Shown here piece after piece: positions 8,058 to 16,868 of a stretch of 64,000 nucleotides of DNA. The position numbers were made by a program, and so were the translations under genes. This DNA comes from Candidatus Manganitrophaceae bacterium (lineage in GTDB: Bacteria > Nitrospirota > Nitrospiria > SBBL01 > JAADHI01). The notes below the pieces were generated by a model, which saw only the letters and a program-made list of their open reading frames with translations, was not told the origin of the DNA and ran no database searches. The first letter of the stretch is position 1, and every line of letters begins with the position of its first letter. The stretch spans positions 1-64,000 of the forward strand of contig DUAG01000011.1 of assembly GCA_012960925.1 (NCBI GenBank). Direction: 5' to 3'.

Positions 8058-8918
8058 ATGAATGAACTTCAAAGCCACGAGTTGATGACTAAGGAGGTCA
8101 CCTGCGTTAGCCCGGAAACAAAAATCACAGAGGTGATTCGCCTAATACACGCAAACCGGCATTCATGCCTCGTTGTCACCGAGAAAAAAACTCCGGTTGG
8201 GATCATCACAGAACGCGATCTGATCCGTGTCCTGGCGAGTTTGCTTAAAGGTACTGACGCCACGAAGGGGTTCGCCTCTGAAATAATGTCATCACCTCCG
8301 ATAACGCTCGATCTCACCGTCACTGTATTTGATGCACTCGTCGTCGCCCGAAGTAAAAGGATTAGGCATCTCCCCGTCGTCAACCCATTGGGCGAGATTG
8401 CCGGCCTGCTCACACAGACAGACCTCGTCCGCTCCCATTTCATGATGATCGAGAAAATCAGGGGATTGGTAGAGCTCTCTGTCACCACAAAGACAGAGGA
8501 ACTGAAGGAAGCAAATAAAGAGCTTAAAGCACTTGCCCTCGAAGATGCCCTCCTTGGAATCGGAAATCGGCGTGCCATGGAGGTCGACCTACAATACACA
8601 CACAGCGCGGCGATCCGTTACAAAAAACCGTACTCTGTCATTCTCCTGGATATCGACCACTTTAAGGAATACAACGACGACTACGGACACTTGATGGGAG
8701 ACAAGGCCCTTAAAGAAGTGGCAGATAGCCTGAAATCCTCTATCCGACAATCGGATCGTCTCTATCGCTACGGGGGTGAAGAATTTCTCCTGATCCTCCC
8801 TGAGACGACAGGAAAACAGGCCGAGGTTATGGGACAACGAATGGTCAAACGTCTTGCTGATTATGCATTCCTCACAGAAAGAATCGCTTCAAGGTGGTCA
8901 CGATTAGCGGCGGGATAG
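8058..8918 (+). CDS. CBS-pair diguanylate cyclase, 3' frameshift
   Basis: The N-terminal CBS pair (LMTKEVTCVSPETKITEVI; IMSSPPITLDLTVTVFDAL), a ligand-sensing Bateman module, is followed by a short coiled linker and a GGDEF domain. The cyclase motif is YGGEEF, with the RQSD I-site at the right spacing, so product inhibition is expected. The frame ends in non-homologous residues because one A is missing around 8881 (GAAAG should read GAAAAG). The frame then continues KNRFKVVTISGGIGEKLDS to ADRGLYKAKRNGRNQV and stops at 9073, giving a normal GGDEF end. The ATG at 8058 has GGAG upstream; 8046 (TTG) is an alternative. Confidence 0.8.
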   Translation: MNELQSHELMTKEVTCVSPETKITEVIRLIHANRHSCLVVTEKKTPVGIITERDLIRVLASLLKGTDATKGFASEIMSSPPITLDLTVTVFDALVVARSKRIRHLPVVNPLGEIAGLLTQTDLVRSHFMMIEKIRGLVELSVTTKTEELKEANKELKALALEDALLGIGNRRAMEVDLQYTHSAAIRYKKPYSVILLDIDHFKEYNDDYGHLMGDKALKEVADSLKSSIRQSDRLYRYGGEEFLLILPETTGKQAEVMGQRMVKRLADYAFLTERIASRWSRLAAG

Positions 8919-9157
8919 GAGAAAAACTGGATAGCACAGAAGGAAAATCCACTTGGGAAGAAGTCGTGGCAGAAGCGGACCGGGGCTTGTATAAAGCCAA
9001 GCGAAACGGCCGCAACCAGGTCGCAATCGATCTCATGGAACGAGATTTCCAGACCGTTAAGCGAAACAACTGACCGGCCTCACGAAGACAGAACCGCCAC
9101 GCATCTTATTCCGTCAGGGGTTATGGAGCACTAAGAAAATAAGGAGGAGAATCTTTC

Positions 9158-9211
9158 GTGAAAAAGAAAAAAATCCTTCCAACACTACAATCAGGAGGAA
9201 AGAATAGGTAG
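9158..9211 (+). CDS. possible 17-residue ORF with strong ribosome site
   Basis: GTG at 9158 is preceded by AAGGAGGAG at ideal distance and opens MKKKKILPTLQSGGKNR, then TAG. The basic-then-hydrophobic start resembles the first residues of a signal peptide, so this may be the stub of a lost gene rather than a functional peptide. The inverted-repeat structure at 9222 begins 11 bp later. No homologue is recognised. Confidence 0.3.
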   Translation: MKKKKILPTLQSGGKNR

Positions 9212-9221
9212 CTAAATCGTT

Positions 9222-9308
9222 ACAAAAGATTTACTCTCTTACCAATGGTACAGTTCTACGAGGGGATGTCACATCCTCGACGGTACCATTTTGTAGTAAA
9301 TTTTTACA
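9222..9308. repeat. long imperfect inverted repeat
   Basis: Matched arms are AATGGTAC (9244-9251) with GTACCATT (9283-9290), inner CGAGGGGATGT with ACATCCTCG, and outer AGATTTACT with AGTAAATTT. The structure forms a hairpin of about 85 nt just upstream of the DUF4864 gene. No T-run follows, so it is not a standard terminator. It may be a mobile-repeat remnant or a 5'-UTR structure. Confidence 0.6.
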
Positions 9309-9319
9309 GAGGTCTCATC

Positions 9320-9760
9320 ATGAACAAGGATAAGCAGAAAGAAGGGGTAATTGCCCTTCGTCTTGTCGTTCTCTCCTTCGTGATTTTTATATCCAGCTCT
9401 GCCCATGCGACTGAACTTCCCATTGACAGCATCAAGACACTCATACAACAACAGCTTAAGGCTTTCAATGCCAACGACTATGAGGTCGCATATCGATATG
9501 CCTCAAGAGACATTCAGTCTGTATTGTCGCGTACAGAATTTGAGGTGATGGTACGAAACGGTTTTCCGCAAATCGCCCAGTCTCGCAAGAGCACTTTCGG
9601 CAGGATTGTCCTGTCGAACGACGGAACCCACGCTGATGCGATTGTCCATGTAACCGGGGTGGATCATGTGACCGTCATCGTCCGATATGAGCTCGTCCGG
9701 GAAGAGGGAGAGTGGAAGAACAACGGGGTCATCATCCTGGAACACATCACACCCGTATAA
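9320..9760 (+). CDS. secreted DUF4864-family protein
   Basis: The 146-residue product has an N-terminal signal peptide (LRLVVLSFVIFISSSAHA, cleavage before TE), so it is exported. The mature part (IQQQLKAFNANDYEVAYRYA, then FEVMVRNGFPQIAQSRKSTFG) follows the DUF4864 pattern, a SnoaL/NTF2-like small fold of unknown function. I start at ATG 9320 rather than at the longer upstream frame because the signal peptide then begins correctly. The gene is monocistronic, converges on the minus-strand gene at 9785, and sits downstream of a large hairpin. Confidence 0.7.
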   Translation: MNKDKQKEGVIALRLVVLSFVIFISSSAHATELPIDSIKTLIQQQLKAFNANDYEVAYRYASRDIQSVLSRTEFEVMVRNGFPQIAQSRKSTFGRIVLSNDGTHADAIVHVTGVDHVTVIVRYELVREEGEWKNNGVIILEHITPV

Positions 9761-9784
9761 GAGGGCTGAAGTCTTGACGACTTT

Positions 9785-10654
9785 TTAAGCTCCGTCCTCA
9801 TGACCATGGCGTTTAAGGCATCTTGAGAGCCGCTCCGCCAGAGTGGTTTCACCGAGGCGCGTATAACTCGCAACCAGGTTTCGTATCATACGGGCGAGTA
9901 TTTCACGGTCCGCTGTCACGGAGAGATAGTCTTCATGCCAGTGCTGGCCGGTCCGCGTGATGAACTGCATGCACTGTTCCCGGGTCAGGATTTGCCCGGC
10001 ATTGAAGGGATCAATAAATAACGGGTTCAAATCGCCACGGTAACTGACTATAAAATGTCCAGGCAAGCCCACGCCAAAGAACGGCAGGCCCAGCCTTCGT
10101 CCGATAAAGAGGCAAACAGCAGAGAGGGAGATGGGGATGCCCAGCTTCCGGGCTAGAACCCGGTGAATATAACTGTTCTCCGGATTGGTATAATCTTCGG
10201 TATTCCCTCTGAACGCGAGGTCCACAAAAAGGTAGTGATTGACGATGCGGAGGGTCGCATCACCATCACCGCCGGCAGGAAGACGCTCGCTGAGGGTCTT
10301 CGCCATACCGTCCAGGTCCTGCCGATACGCCTGAACGTCCAGATCGGGATAGGCCATTCTTGCGAGGAGAAAAGCCCCCTCCTCCAAGTGGATATCGCCC
10401 TCCAAAAAAACTTCGAATTGCTGTGCAGCCTCCTCCAACCGAATGCACGTAATCATCTTGTCGGCCTCCTCACGCAGAACCGGGTTTCGATGCTCCGGGA
10501 TTCCATGGAGATAGGGGATAGCACGTGTCCCCAGTGCCAGGAGCTGGGCCCTTACGGTCTCGGCCACGTGCGTATTTTCATCCGCCAGAAGCTGCACCAG
10601 TGCGCGGACCTGATGATCCGGAAGCCTGTCAGGATATTGACTGAACTCTGCCAT
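9785..10654 (-). CDS. transglutaminase-like (SirB1-type) protein
   Basis: The roughly 289-residue protein has a helical N-terminus (HQVRALVQLLADENTHVAET, HEAT-like) followed by a transglutaminase-like SirB1 region. This includes a VNHYLFVDLAFRGNTEDYTN segment, RKLGIPISLSAVCLFIGRRL, LPGHFIVSY and LFIDPFNAG. The Cys in AVCLF, His in PGHF and Asp in FIDPF match the catalytic triad order, although most SirB1-like proteins have no known substrate. The start at 10654 avoids overlap with the VOC gene 38 bp upstream; alternative upstream starts cannot be excluded. It probably shares a transcript with that gene. Confidence 0.72.
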   Translation of the reverse strand: MAEFSQYPDRLPDHQVRALVQLLADENTHVAETVRAQLLALGTRAIPYLHGIPEHRNPVLREEADKMITCIRLEEAAQQFEVFLEGDIHLEEGAFLLARMAYPDLDVQAYRQDLDGMAKTLSERLPAGGDGDATLRIVNHYLFVDLAFRGNTEDYTNPENSYIHRVLARKLGIPISLSAVCLFIGRRLGLPFFGVGLPGHFIVSYRGDLNPLFIDPFNAGQILTREQCMQFITRTGQHWHEDYLSVTADREILARMIRNLVASYTRLGETTLAERLSRCLKRHGHEDGA

Positions 10655-10691
10655 GGACGTGGAAACTGCCTTCCTCAAGGATAATTCCAGA

Positions 10692-11072
10692 TCAAGAGGC
10701 CTCTCCCATCTCAACCAGGACAAGCCGGTTGCCATCAGGATCATAGATAGAGGAAAAATCGGCCCCGCCGGGGGCATGCGCAATTTTGCTGATTTCAAGC
10801 CCTTCGTTTTTCAGATCACGCACAACCTGGTCCAGGTTTTGAACTCGAAGCATAAGAACAAAACCATTTTTAGAACCCTTTTCCTTTTGACCCGTGGGAT
10901 CATCCTTCTTCACCTGATGAAGTCCCAAGACGGTTCCTCCTGGAAAGGTCAACTCGGAATAGGACGGGACTTGCATCGTTGGTTTGAGTCCGAGTTTCGC
11001 ATAAAAGGCAAGCGCCATCTCCATATCGCCGACATCGGCCTTCACCCAGGAATCCGTGATGATCTTCGCCAT
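10692..11072 (-). CDS. VOC-family (glyoxalase/bleomycin-resistance) protein
   Basis: The 126-residue product shows two beta-alpha-beta-beta-beta units of the vicinal oxygen chelate fold: VKADVGDMEMALAFYAKLGL and, in the second half, VQNLDQVVRDLKNEGLEI followed by SSIYDPDGNRLVLVE. Such proteins bind a metal and act on small substrates or sequester antibiotics; the substrate here cannot be told. The ATG at 11072 (MAKIITD) is chosen over 11102 because AAAGGAGAGAGT lies directly before it. The transglutaminase-like gene follows on the same strand. Confidence 0.8.
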   Translation of the reverse strand: MAKIITDSWVKADVGDMEMALAFYAKLGLKPTMQVPSYSELTFPGGTVLGLHQVKKDDPTGQKEKGSKNGFVLMLRVQNLDQVVRDLKNEGLEISKIAHAPGGADFSSIYDPDGNRLVLVEMGEAS

Positions 11073-11148
11073 ACTCTCTCCTTTATTGTTTTGAGAAATC
11101 AATCAAGTCATTTCCTATCCGTTTAAAGAAACCTGCCCCGATAGGCCC

Positions 11149-12375
11149 CTAGGATTCAGGCAAGGCGACAAAACCGCGAGCCGGATCATGCCCTTTTGGC
11201 CCCCCGGTCCCGAGCTGTCCGCTGTCATTGGCCCCCCAGCATTCTATCCCCCCCACCGAATCAAGAATACAAGTGTGAAACGCCCCGGTAGTGATTGCGA
11301 CCGCAGAGGTCACCCCGGGAACCATCACAACCCCTCCTCCAGAGAGATCGATGACGCCGAGCTGGCCGTTGTCGCGTCGTCCCCAACATCTTAACCGGCC
11401 CTCCTTAAGGAGGGCACAGGAATGAAATGCCCCGGAGGTCACCGCCACGGCATCTATGATGCCAGGGATTCTCACCGGACCATGTGCATTTCCAACTTCT
11501 TCTGTACCGAGCTGTCCGTTGTTGTTTTCCCCCCAACACCAGACTGACCCATCTATAAGGAGGGCACAGGTGTGTTCCCCCCCGGCGGCGATGGCCCTTA
11601 CGTTTTTAAGTTCCGAAACCACCCAGGGTCCGCCAGTTTTACTGAAGTTGCCCCTCCCGAGTTGACCTTTATCGTTGCCTCCCCAACAGGCAACCAGGCC
11701 GACCTGAAGAAGAACACAAGTGTGACTCCCGCCGGAGGAGACCGCTCTGGCCTTGGTAATCTCCGGAACCGATATCGGTACGGACGAGGTGTCCGGCACG
11801 GTCCCTATTCCAAGCTGACCATTGCGGTTCTCGCCCCAGCATCGGACCGTCCCGCCGAAGAAAACGGCACAGGTATGACGCGACCCCGCAGAGAGGTCGA
11901 TGGCATCGTCAATCTGAGAGATCTCTTTCGGATGAGGCCGGCCTGAGAAAAGGCCATCCCCGATCTGACCGCTGTCATTGGTCCCCCAGCAACTCACCTT
12001 TCTGTTTACTAAAAGAACGCAGGTGTGAAATCCACCCGTCGAAACCACGCTGGCAGAAGTGATCTTCGAGACACTCTGCGGGAGAAGCGCTCTTTTAAAG
12101 CTTCCATTCCCCAGTTGACCGTTCCCATTTCTTCCCCAGCATTTTAGGCTATTGTCAGAAAAGCGACTGCAGGTATGGTAGGCCCCTGCAGCGATCTGTA
12201 CCGGATAGATAAAAGTGTCCTCCCGGTCTGACATAAAAAAGAAAATGCCCCCCCCGGTGAATACGATCAAAAAACCCCAAAGAAGGATGCCCCTTGTCCT
12301 GTACGGAGTTCTACGAAACCAGCGCATGATCATCGCCTCGTTGATCTGGTAGTACTCTACGCTGAACAAAGTCAT
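11149..12375 (-). CDS. membrane-anchored RCC1-repeat beta-propeller
   Basis: A transmembrane segment (GILLWGFLIVFTGGGIFFF, about residues 29-47) is followed by seven RCC1-type repeats, each with the pattern GAxHTC......CWGxNxxGQLG. Seven repeats complete a seven-bladed propeller. Each repeat has a Cys in HTC and another in CWG, which suggests disulfide-stabilised blades in the periplasm or outside the cell. RCC1-like propellers bind proteins; no catalytic motif is visible. The start could be the ATG at 12333 (MIMRWFRR), since the first residues are weakly supported. The gene stands alone between VOC and the divergent YSC84-like gene. Confidence 0.82.
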   Translation of the reverse strand: MTLFSVEYYQINEAMIMRWFRRTPYRTRGILLWGFLIVFTGGGIFFFMSDREDTFIYPVQIAAGAYHTCSRFSDNSLKCWGRNGNGQLGNGSFKRALLPQSVSKITSASVVSTGGFHTCVLLVNRKVSCWGTNDSGQIGDGLFSGRPHPKEISQIDDAIDLSAGSRHTCAVFFGGTVRCWGENRNGQLGIGTVPDTSSVPISVPEITKARAVSSGGSHTCVLLQVGLVACWGGNDKGQLGRGNFSKTGGPWVVSELKNVRAIAAGGEHTCALLIDGSVWCWGENNNGQLGTEEVGNAHGPVRIPGIIDAVAVTSGAFHSCALLKEGRLRCWGRRDNGQLGVIDLSGGGVVMVPGVTSAVAITTGAFHTCILDSVGGIECWGANDSGQLGTGGPKGHDPARGFVALPES

Positions 12376-12516
12376 ATCACAATATATCCTTGTTAGAGCG
12401 CACCCAGATCAAAAAATACAAAGTTCTTGAAAAGTGGTATATTTTATCGAGTGTTTCTAAAAGAAGTCATCTTCTTTTTTGGATGACGCTGTTTAATGAT
12501 AAACAAGAGGGTAAAC

Positions 12517-13080
12517 ATGAAGCGCATATCGGTCACCATTTGTTTTCTCCTGATGTTCACTCTGGGAGGATGTGCCACATCGGGAGTTAAAGCTTCATCA
12601 AGCAAGCAAAAATCCATCCTCACAATGAAGAATAAAGTCCTCACAGATCTCTTTAAACACAAACCGGATGTAAGATCTCAAATTAAAAGTGCCCCGGGTT
12701 ATGCCGTCTTCAGCAACGCAAACATCAATATCATTTTTGCCAGTTTTGGCGGCGGAAAAGGGGTCGTCAAGAATAACAAGACAGGGAAACACACGTTTAT
12801 GAGAATGGCTGAAGTTGGCCTAGGGCTGGGCCTTGGCGTTAAAGACTTTCGTGTGGTATTCATCTTCCACAGTACCGCCAGCATGAACCGTTTTGTAGAA
12901 CATGGCTGGGCTTTTGGCGTTCAAGCAGATGCAGCCCTCAAGGCAAGCGACAAAGGAGCGGCTATCGGGGGCGAGGCAACTCTTGATAATATTACGATCT
13001 ACCAGTTGACTGAGAGCGGCCTGGCCCTTCAGGCAACGATTAAAGGCACAAAATACTGGAAGGATGATTCCTTAAACTAA
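12517..13080 (+). CDS. YSC84-domain lipoprotein
   Basis: The N-terminus MKRISVTICFLLMFTLGGC is a lipoprotein signal with the lipobox LGGC at about residue 19. The mature protein has the YSC84/SYLF pattern: KSAPGYAVFSNANINIIFAS, FGGGKGVVKNN, GLGLGLGVKDFRVVFIFH and a closing ITIYQLTESGLALQATI. Bacterial members are envelope-anchored and of unknown function; in eukaryotes the domain binds lipid or actin. The ATG at 12517 is preceded by AGAGGGTAAAC. It is divergent from the RCC1 gene. The tail KGTKYWKDDSLN is typical of the family. Confidence 0.82.
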   Translation: MKRISVTICFLLMFTLGGCATSGVKASSSKQKSILTMKNKVLTDLFKHKPDVRSQIKSAPGYAVFSNANINIIFASFGGGKGVVKNNKTGKHTFMRMAEVGLGLGLGVKDFRVVFIFHSTASMNRFVEHGWAFGVQADAALKASDKGAAIGGEATLDNITIYQLTESGLALQATIKGTKYWKDDSLN

Positions 13081-13120
13081 GTGCATCCCTTGGAATCAGA
13101 ATCCGGATTTATTTTAGTGC

Positions 13121-13149
13121 TTGCATTCATTGCGATGGTGCGGTATCAT
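13121..13149 (+). promoter_or_regulatory. putative promoter of the helicase gene, long leader
   Basis: TTGCAT (13121-13126) and TATCAT (13144-13149) are 17 bp apart. If used, the transcript has a leader of roughly 190 nt before the ATG at 13347. Long leaders are typical of cold-inducible DEAD-box helicase mRNAs. No ORF in the leader looks real. Confidence 0.45.
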
Positions 13150-13346
13150 GACTCGATAGAAATATGCTCTCGCGCGGCAGGTTCACTGTTCGCGTCCGTA
13201 CCATCCCAAAAGCGATTTCTAACAATTAAGCAGTGCATCCCGGCAATGAAGGCAGGGGCGCCCGATTTTTTCCGCGATTGTTGCGGTCCTTTCTTTTCCA
13301 CGCGTCCGGCGGGTAGAGAAGTGAAAACCCCGGACGAGGAAACGAA

Positions 13347-14690
13347 ATGAACGAAACGATAGACACACGCACACCCAGTACGCCCACCGCTCAAGCGCAG
13401 CCCCAACTCCCGCAAGGCGTCTTTGCCACCCTGATCCCGGAACTTCAGCGGGCTGTCGCCGCTGAGAAATACCACACCCCCACGCCGATCCAGGAGCAGA
13501 GCATCCCACACCTTTTGGAAGGACGAGATCTTCTGGGTAGCGCCCAGACAGGCACCGGGAAGACCGCGGCTTTTACCCTGCCGCTCCTCCAGAAGCTCTC
13601 AAAAGATGCCCGGAGACCTCGAAGAGGAACACCCCGGGCCCTCATTCTCGCCCCGACCCGCGAACTGGCGGCACAGATCGGGGAGAGCATCCGGACCTAT
13701 GGACGCTTCCTGCGGCTCCGCCATACCGTGGTCTTCGGCGGAGTCAACCAGACGCCTCAGGTCAAGGCGCTAAACCGAGGGGTTGATATTCTCGTGGCCA
13801 CTCCCGGCCGCCTGCTGGATCTCATCCAGCAGGGATTCATCCACCTGAATGAAGTGGAGGTTTTCATTCTTGACGAGGTGGACCGCATGCTGGACATGGG
13901 CTTCATTCCCGATATCAAGCGGGTCTTGGCCATGATCCCAGAAAAGCGCCAGACCCTCTTCTTCTCGGCCACCATGGCCCCGAGAATGCTGGAGTTGGCC
14001 CATACCATGGTCCGGAACCCGATACGTGTGACCATTACGCCAGACAAACCTGCGGTTGAACGAATCAACCAGAAGGTGCTCTTTGTCGGAAAAAACAACA
14101 AAGATGCGCTTCTGGTCTCCCTATTGAAAACCCATGAAATCAATAAGGCCATTGTTTTCACGCAGATGAAACATGTCGCCAACCGCGTCGTAAAAAAACT
14201 GTCCTCCGCCGGAATCAACGGCACCGCCATCCACGGCAACAAGAGTCAGGCCGCCCGCACCAAGGCCCTGGACGATTTCAAGCGTGGCCGCTCCCGCGTC
14301 CTGGTCGCCACCGATGTCGCTGCACGAGGATTGGATGTGGATGACATCACCCATGTGATCAACTACGATCTTCCCGTCGAGGCCGAAACCTATGTTCACC
14401 GTATCGGACGCACCGCACGTGCCGGGGCGAGTGGTGAGGCAATTTCGTTTTGCTGCGCCGAGGACAGAGCCAATCTACGGGACATCGAACGCCTCCTGGG
14501 CAAGTCGGTGCCGGCCGAGATGGAACACGCCTATCATTGCGACGAGTCCTTCCGATCCAGGCAACCCGCGCCCAGACCCTTTACTCGTAGGAATGATAAC
14601 GTCCGGCGGTCCGGAAACTCGTCCAGACGTCCATCCGGACGCTCCCAGAGCGGCTATTCCTGGTCTGATAATCGAAACAGAACTCGCTGA
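13347..14690 (+). CDS. rhlE: RhlE-like DEAD-box RNA helicase (DEVD variant)
   Basis: The 447-residue ATP-dependent RNA helicase has all superfamily-2 motifs in order: Q (TPTPIQEQSIP), I (AQTGTGKTAAF), Ia (APTRELAAQ), II, III (FFSATMAP), IV, V (VATDVAARGLDVDD) and VI (HRIGRTARAG), followed by a basic, serine/arginine-rich tail for RNA binding. Motif II reads LDEVDRMLDMGF, so the usual DEAD is DEVD; Asp and Glu needed for hydrolysis are kept. Such helicases remodel ribosomal precursors and mRNAs, particularly in the cold. The start has GAGGAAACGA immediately upstream. It is monocistronic. Confidence 0.9.
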   Translation: MNETIDTRTPSTPTAQAQPQLPQGVFATLIPELQRAVAAEKYHTPTPIQEQSIPHLLEGRDLLGSAQTGTGKTAAFTLPLLQKLSKDARRPRRGTPRALILAPTRELAAQIGESIRTYGRFLRLRHTVVFGGVNQTPQVKALNRGVDILVATPGRLLDLIQQGFIHLNEVEVFILDEVDRMLDMGFIPDIKRVLAMIPEKRQTLFFSATMAPRMLELAHTMVRNPIRVTITPDKPAVERINQKVLFVGKNNKDALLVSLLKTHEINKAIVFTQMKHVANRVVKKLSSAGINGTAIHGNKSQAARTKALDDFKRGRSRVLVATDVAARGLDVDDITHVINYDLPVEAETYVHRIGRTARAGASGEAISFCCAEDRANLRDIERLLGKSVPAEMEHAYHCDESFRSRQPAPRPFTRRNDNVRRSGNSSRRPSGRSQSGYSWSDNRNRTR

Positions 14691-14834
14691 AACAAAACCT
14701 CGTCAACAAATAGAAAATATCCTCTTGCCCCCTAGGCGGGGGATTAGGCTTGCGCCCATGGCTTTTCTGTGCAAAAATAATTTATCGTTGAAGAATTTTT
14801 AATTCCATTCGAGTTGAATGTCCTGAAAGAGCCC

Positions 14835-16247
14835 ATGACCCCAAAGACGATGCTTGAAAAAATATGGGAGGCCCATATCGTCCACGAAGAACCGGGACGG
14901 CCTTCTCTGCTCTACATCGACCGTCATCTTGTACACGAAGTCACTTCTGCCCAGGCCTTTGAAGGCTTAAGACTTTCCGGTCGATCTGTCCGCCGTCCGG
15001 AGTTGACCTTTGCCACACCCGATCATAATGTCCCAACCACAGACCGGTCCCTGCCGATTGAAGATTTAATCTCTGCAAAGCAGATCGATACGCTTTCGGA
15101 AAACTGCAAAGAATTCGGTGTTACCCTTTTTGACCTGAAGAGCCCCGACCATGGAATTATTCATGTGATAGGACCCGATCTGGGACTCACTCTCCCAGGC
15201 GTGACCCTGGTCTGCGGCGACAGTCACACCTCGACACATGGGGCATTCGGCACACTGGCCTTTGGCATCGGCACCAGTGAGGTAGAGCATGTTCTATCCA
15301 CCCAATGTCTCATTCAGGAAAAACCCAAAACTTTTCTGATTGAAGTCAATGGCAAGCGTCCCTTTGGGATTGAAGCAAAAGATATGATCCTCGCCATTAT
15401 CGGTCAGATCGGCACGGCAGGCGGCGCGGGCTATGTTATTGAATATGGTGGAGAGAGCATTCGGGCCTTGAGCATGGAAGAACGCATGACCATCTGTAAT
15501 ATGTCCATCGAGGCAGGCGCCCGGGCGGGAATGATCGCTCCGGATGAAAAGACATTTAAGTATCTGCGCGGACGGCGATACGCCCCGGCCAATTTTGATA
15601 CGGCGGTCGCGGAGTGGCGGAAACTTCCGAGTGATCCCGGTGCGTCCTTTGATCTCAGCTTAAAAATTGATGTCGCATCTTTGGCCCCTCAGGTCACATG
15701 GGGAACCAACCCCGGCCAGGTCGCCGCCATTGATGCGCGCGTCCCGCATCCGGCCGACCTGTCGGATGCCAATCTAAGGAAATCAGCCGAAAGGGCTCTG
15801 GAGTATATGGGGCTCAAGGCAAATACACCGATTGAAGAGATCGCCATCACCCGGGTCTTCATCGGCTCCTGCACCAACTCCCGCATTGAAGACCTCCGCC
15901 GGGCGGCACACTTTGTCCAGGGAAAACATGTCTCTTCAAAGGTAGACGCCATGGTTGTTCCCGGTTCGCAGAAGATCAAGCAACAAGCGGAAGAAGAGGG
16001 TCTGGATCGGATATTTAAGGAGGCAGGATTTGACTGGCGTGAATCAGGCTGTTCCATGTGTCTCGGGATGAACCCCGACACCCTTGAACCTGGAGAACGC
16101 TGTGCCTCGACCTCTAACCGAAATTTTGAGGGACGGCAGGGCAAAGGAGGTCGGACCCACCTGGTCAGTCCACTCATGGCCGCCGCGGCCGCCGTGGAAG
16201 GGCATTTTGTTGATATTCGTCAATATGCACCTCCGGAGGAAGGGTAG
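14835..16247 (+). CDS. leuC: 3-isopropylmalate dehydratase, large subunit
   Basis: The 470-residue aconitase-family subunit isomerises 2-isopropylmalate to 3-isopropylmalate in leucine synthesis. Visible motifs are the [15 protein letters not shown] start, [21 protein letters not shown], and the 4Fe-4S ligands in IGSCTNSR and GCSMCLGMN. The length is normal. ATG 14835 (MTPKTML) is preferred over 14814 since GAAAGAG lies just upstream and homologues begin near MTPKT. leuD follows immediately (stop and start adjacent), forming the two-subunit enzyme. leuA and leuB are about 40 kb away. Confidence 0.96.
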   Translation: MTPKTMLEKIWEAHIVHEEPGRPSLLYIDRHLVHEVTSAQAFEGLRLSGRSVRRPELTFATPDHNVPTTDRSLPIEDLISAKQIDTLSENCKEFGVTLFDLKSPDHGIIHVIGPDLGLTLPGVTLVCGDSHTSTHGAFGTLAFGIGTSEVEHVLSTQCLIQEKPKTFLIEVNGKRPFGIEAKDMILAIIGQIGTAGGAGYVIEYGGESIRALSMEERMTICNMSIEAGARAGMIAPDEKTFKYLRGRRYAPANFDTAVAEWRKLPSDPGASFDLSLKIDVASLAPQVTWGTNPGQVAAIDARVPHPADLSDANLRKSAERALEYMGLKANTPIEEIAITRVFIGSCTNSRIEDLRRAAHFVQGKHVSSKVDAMVVPGSQKIKQQAEEEGLDRIFKEAGFDWRESGCSMCLGMNPDTLEPGERCASTSNRNFEGRQGKGGRTHLVSPLMAAAAAVEGHFVDIRQYAPPEEG

Positions 16248-16868
16248 ATGGAGTCCTTTACAACGTTACAAGGAATCGTTGCTCCGCTCGATCTTCCTGA
16301 CGTGGATACCGACCAGATTATCCCGAAACAATTTTTAAAAAGGATTGAGCGTACGGGATTCGGTCAATTTCTCTTCTACAATTGGCGGTTCATCGATGGC
16401 AAAGAACCGGACCCCGCGTTCGAGATGAACGCCGAGCGCTACAAGAATGCGACGATCCTGATCACAAGAGCAAACTTCGGCTGTGGCTCTTCACGGGAGC
16501 ATGCCCCCTGGGCGCTTCTGGATTACGGTTTTCGCTGCATTATTGCGCCGTCATTCGCCGATATCTTTTACAACAACTGCTTCAAGAATGGCATTCTTCC
16601 GGTCTGTCTGAGTGAAGAGCAGATCGAGACGATCTTTCAGAAGGTTCGCAAGACACCTGGGTACACACTGGATGTCAATCTGGAAAAAGAACAGATCACC
16701 TCGAATGACGGAATTGACATCAAAATTGAGATCGATCCCTTTCGACGGAACTCGCTTCTGAAAGGCCTCGATGACATTGCCCTGACACTTGAATACGAAG
16801 AAAAAATCAGCGAATATGAAGGCCGACAGTCAGGAACACCCTCCCTCGCCATAACATCCAATGGATAA
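16248..16868 (+). CDS. leuD: 3-isopropylmalate dehydratase, small subunit
   Basis: The 206-residue swivel-domain partner of LeuC begins [20 protein letters not shown] and [19 protein letters not shown] and carries [19 protein letters not shown], the substrate-binding loop of the family. This longer form (about 200 residues) is the proteobacterial type. The start directly abuts the leuC stop, with GGAGGAAGGG upstream. The last 8 bp overlap the next gene, so a methyltransferase is translated from the same message. Confidence 0.96.
   Translation: MESFTTLQGIVAPLDLPDVDTDQIIPKQFLKRIERTGFGQFLFYNWRFIDGKEPDPAFEMNAERYKNATILITRANFGCGSSREHAPWALLDYGFRCIIAPSFADIFYNNCFKNGILPVCLSEEQIETIFQKVRKTPGYTLDVNLEKEQITSNDGIDIKIEIDPFRRNSLLKGLDDIALTLEYEEKISEYEGRQSGTPSLAITSNG

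Noticed and set aside
13081-13350. ORF between the YSC84 and helicase genes
   Set aside because: Low-complexity codon content and overlap with the helicase start; better explained as a leader.
14724-14745. GC stem CCCCCTAGGCGGGGG as terminator of rhlE
   Set aside because: No T-run follows on either strand, and the stem is short.
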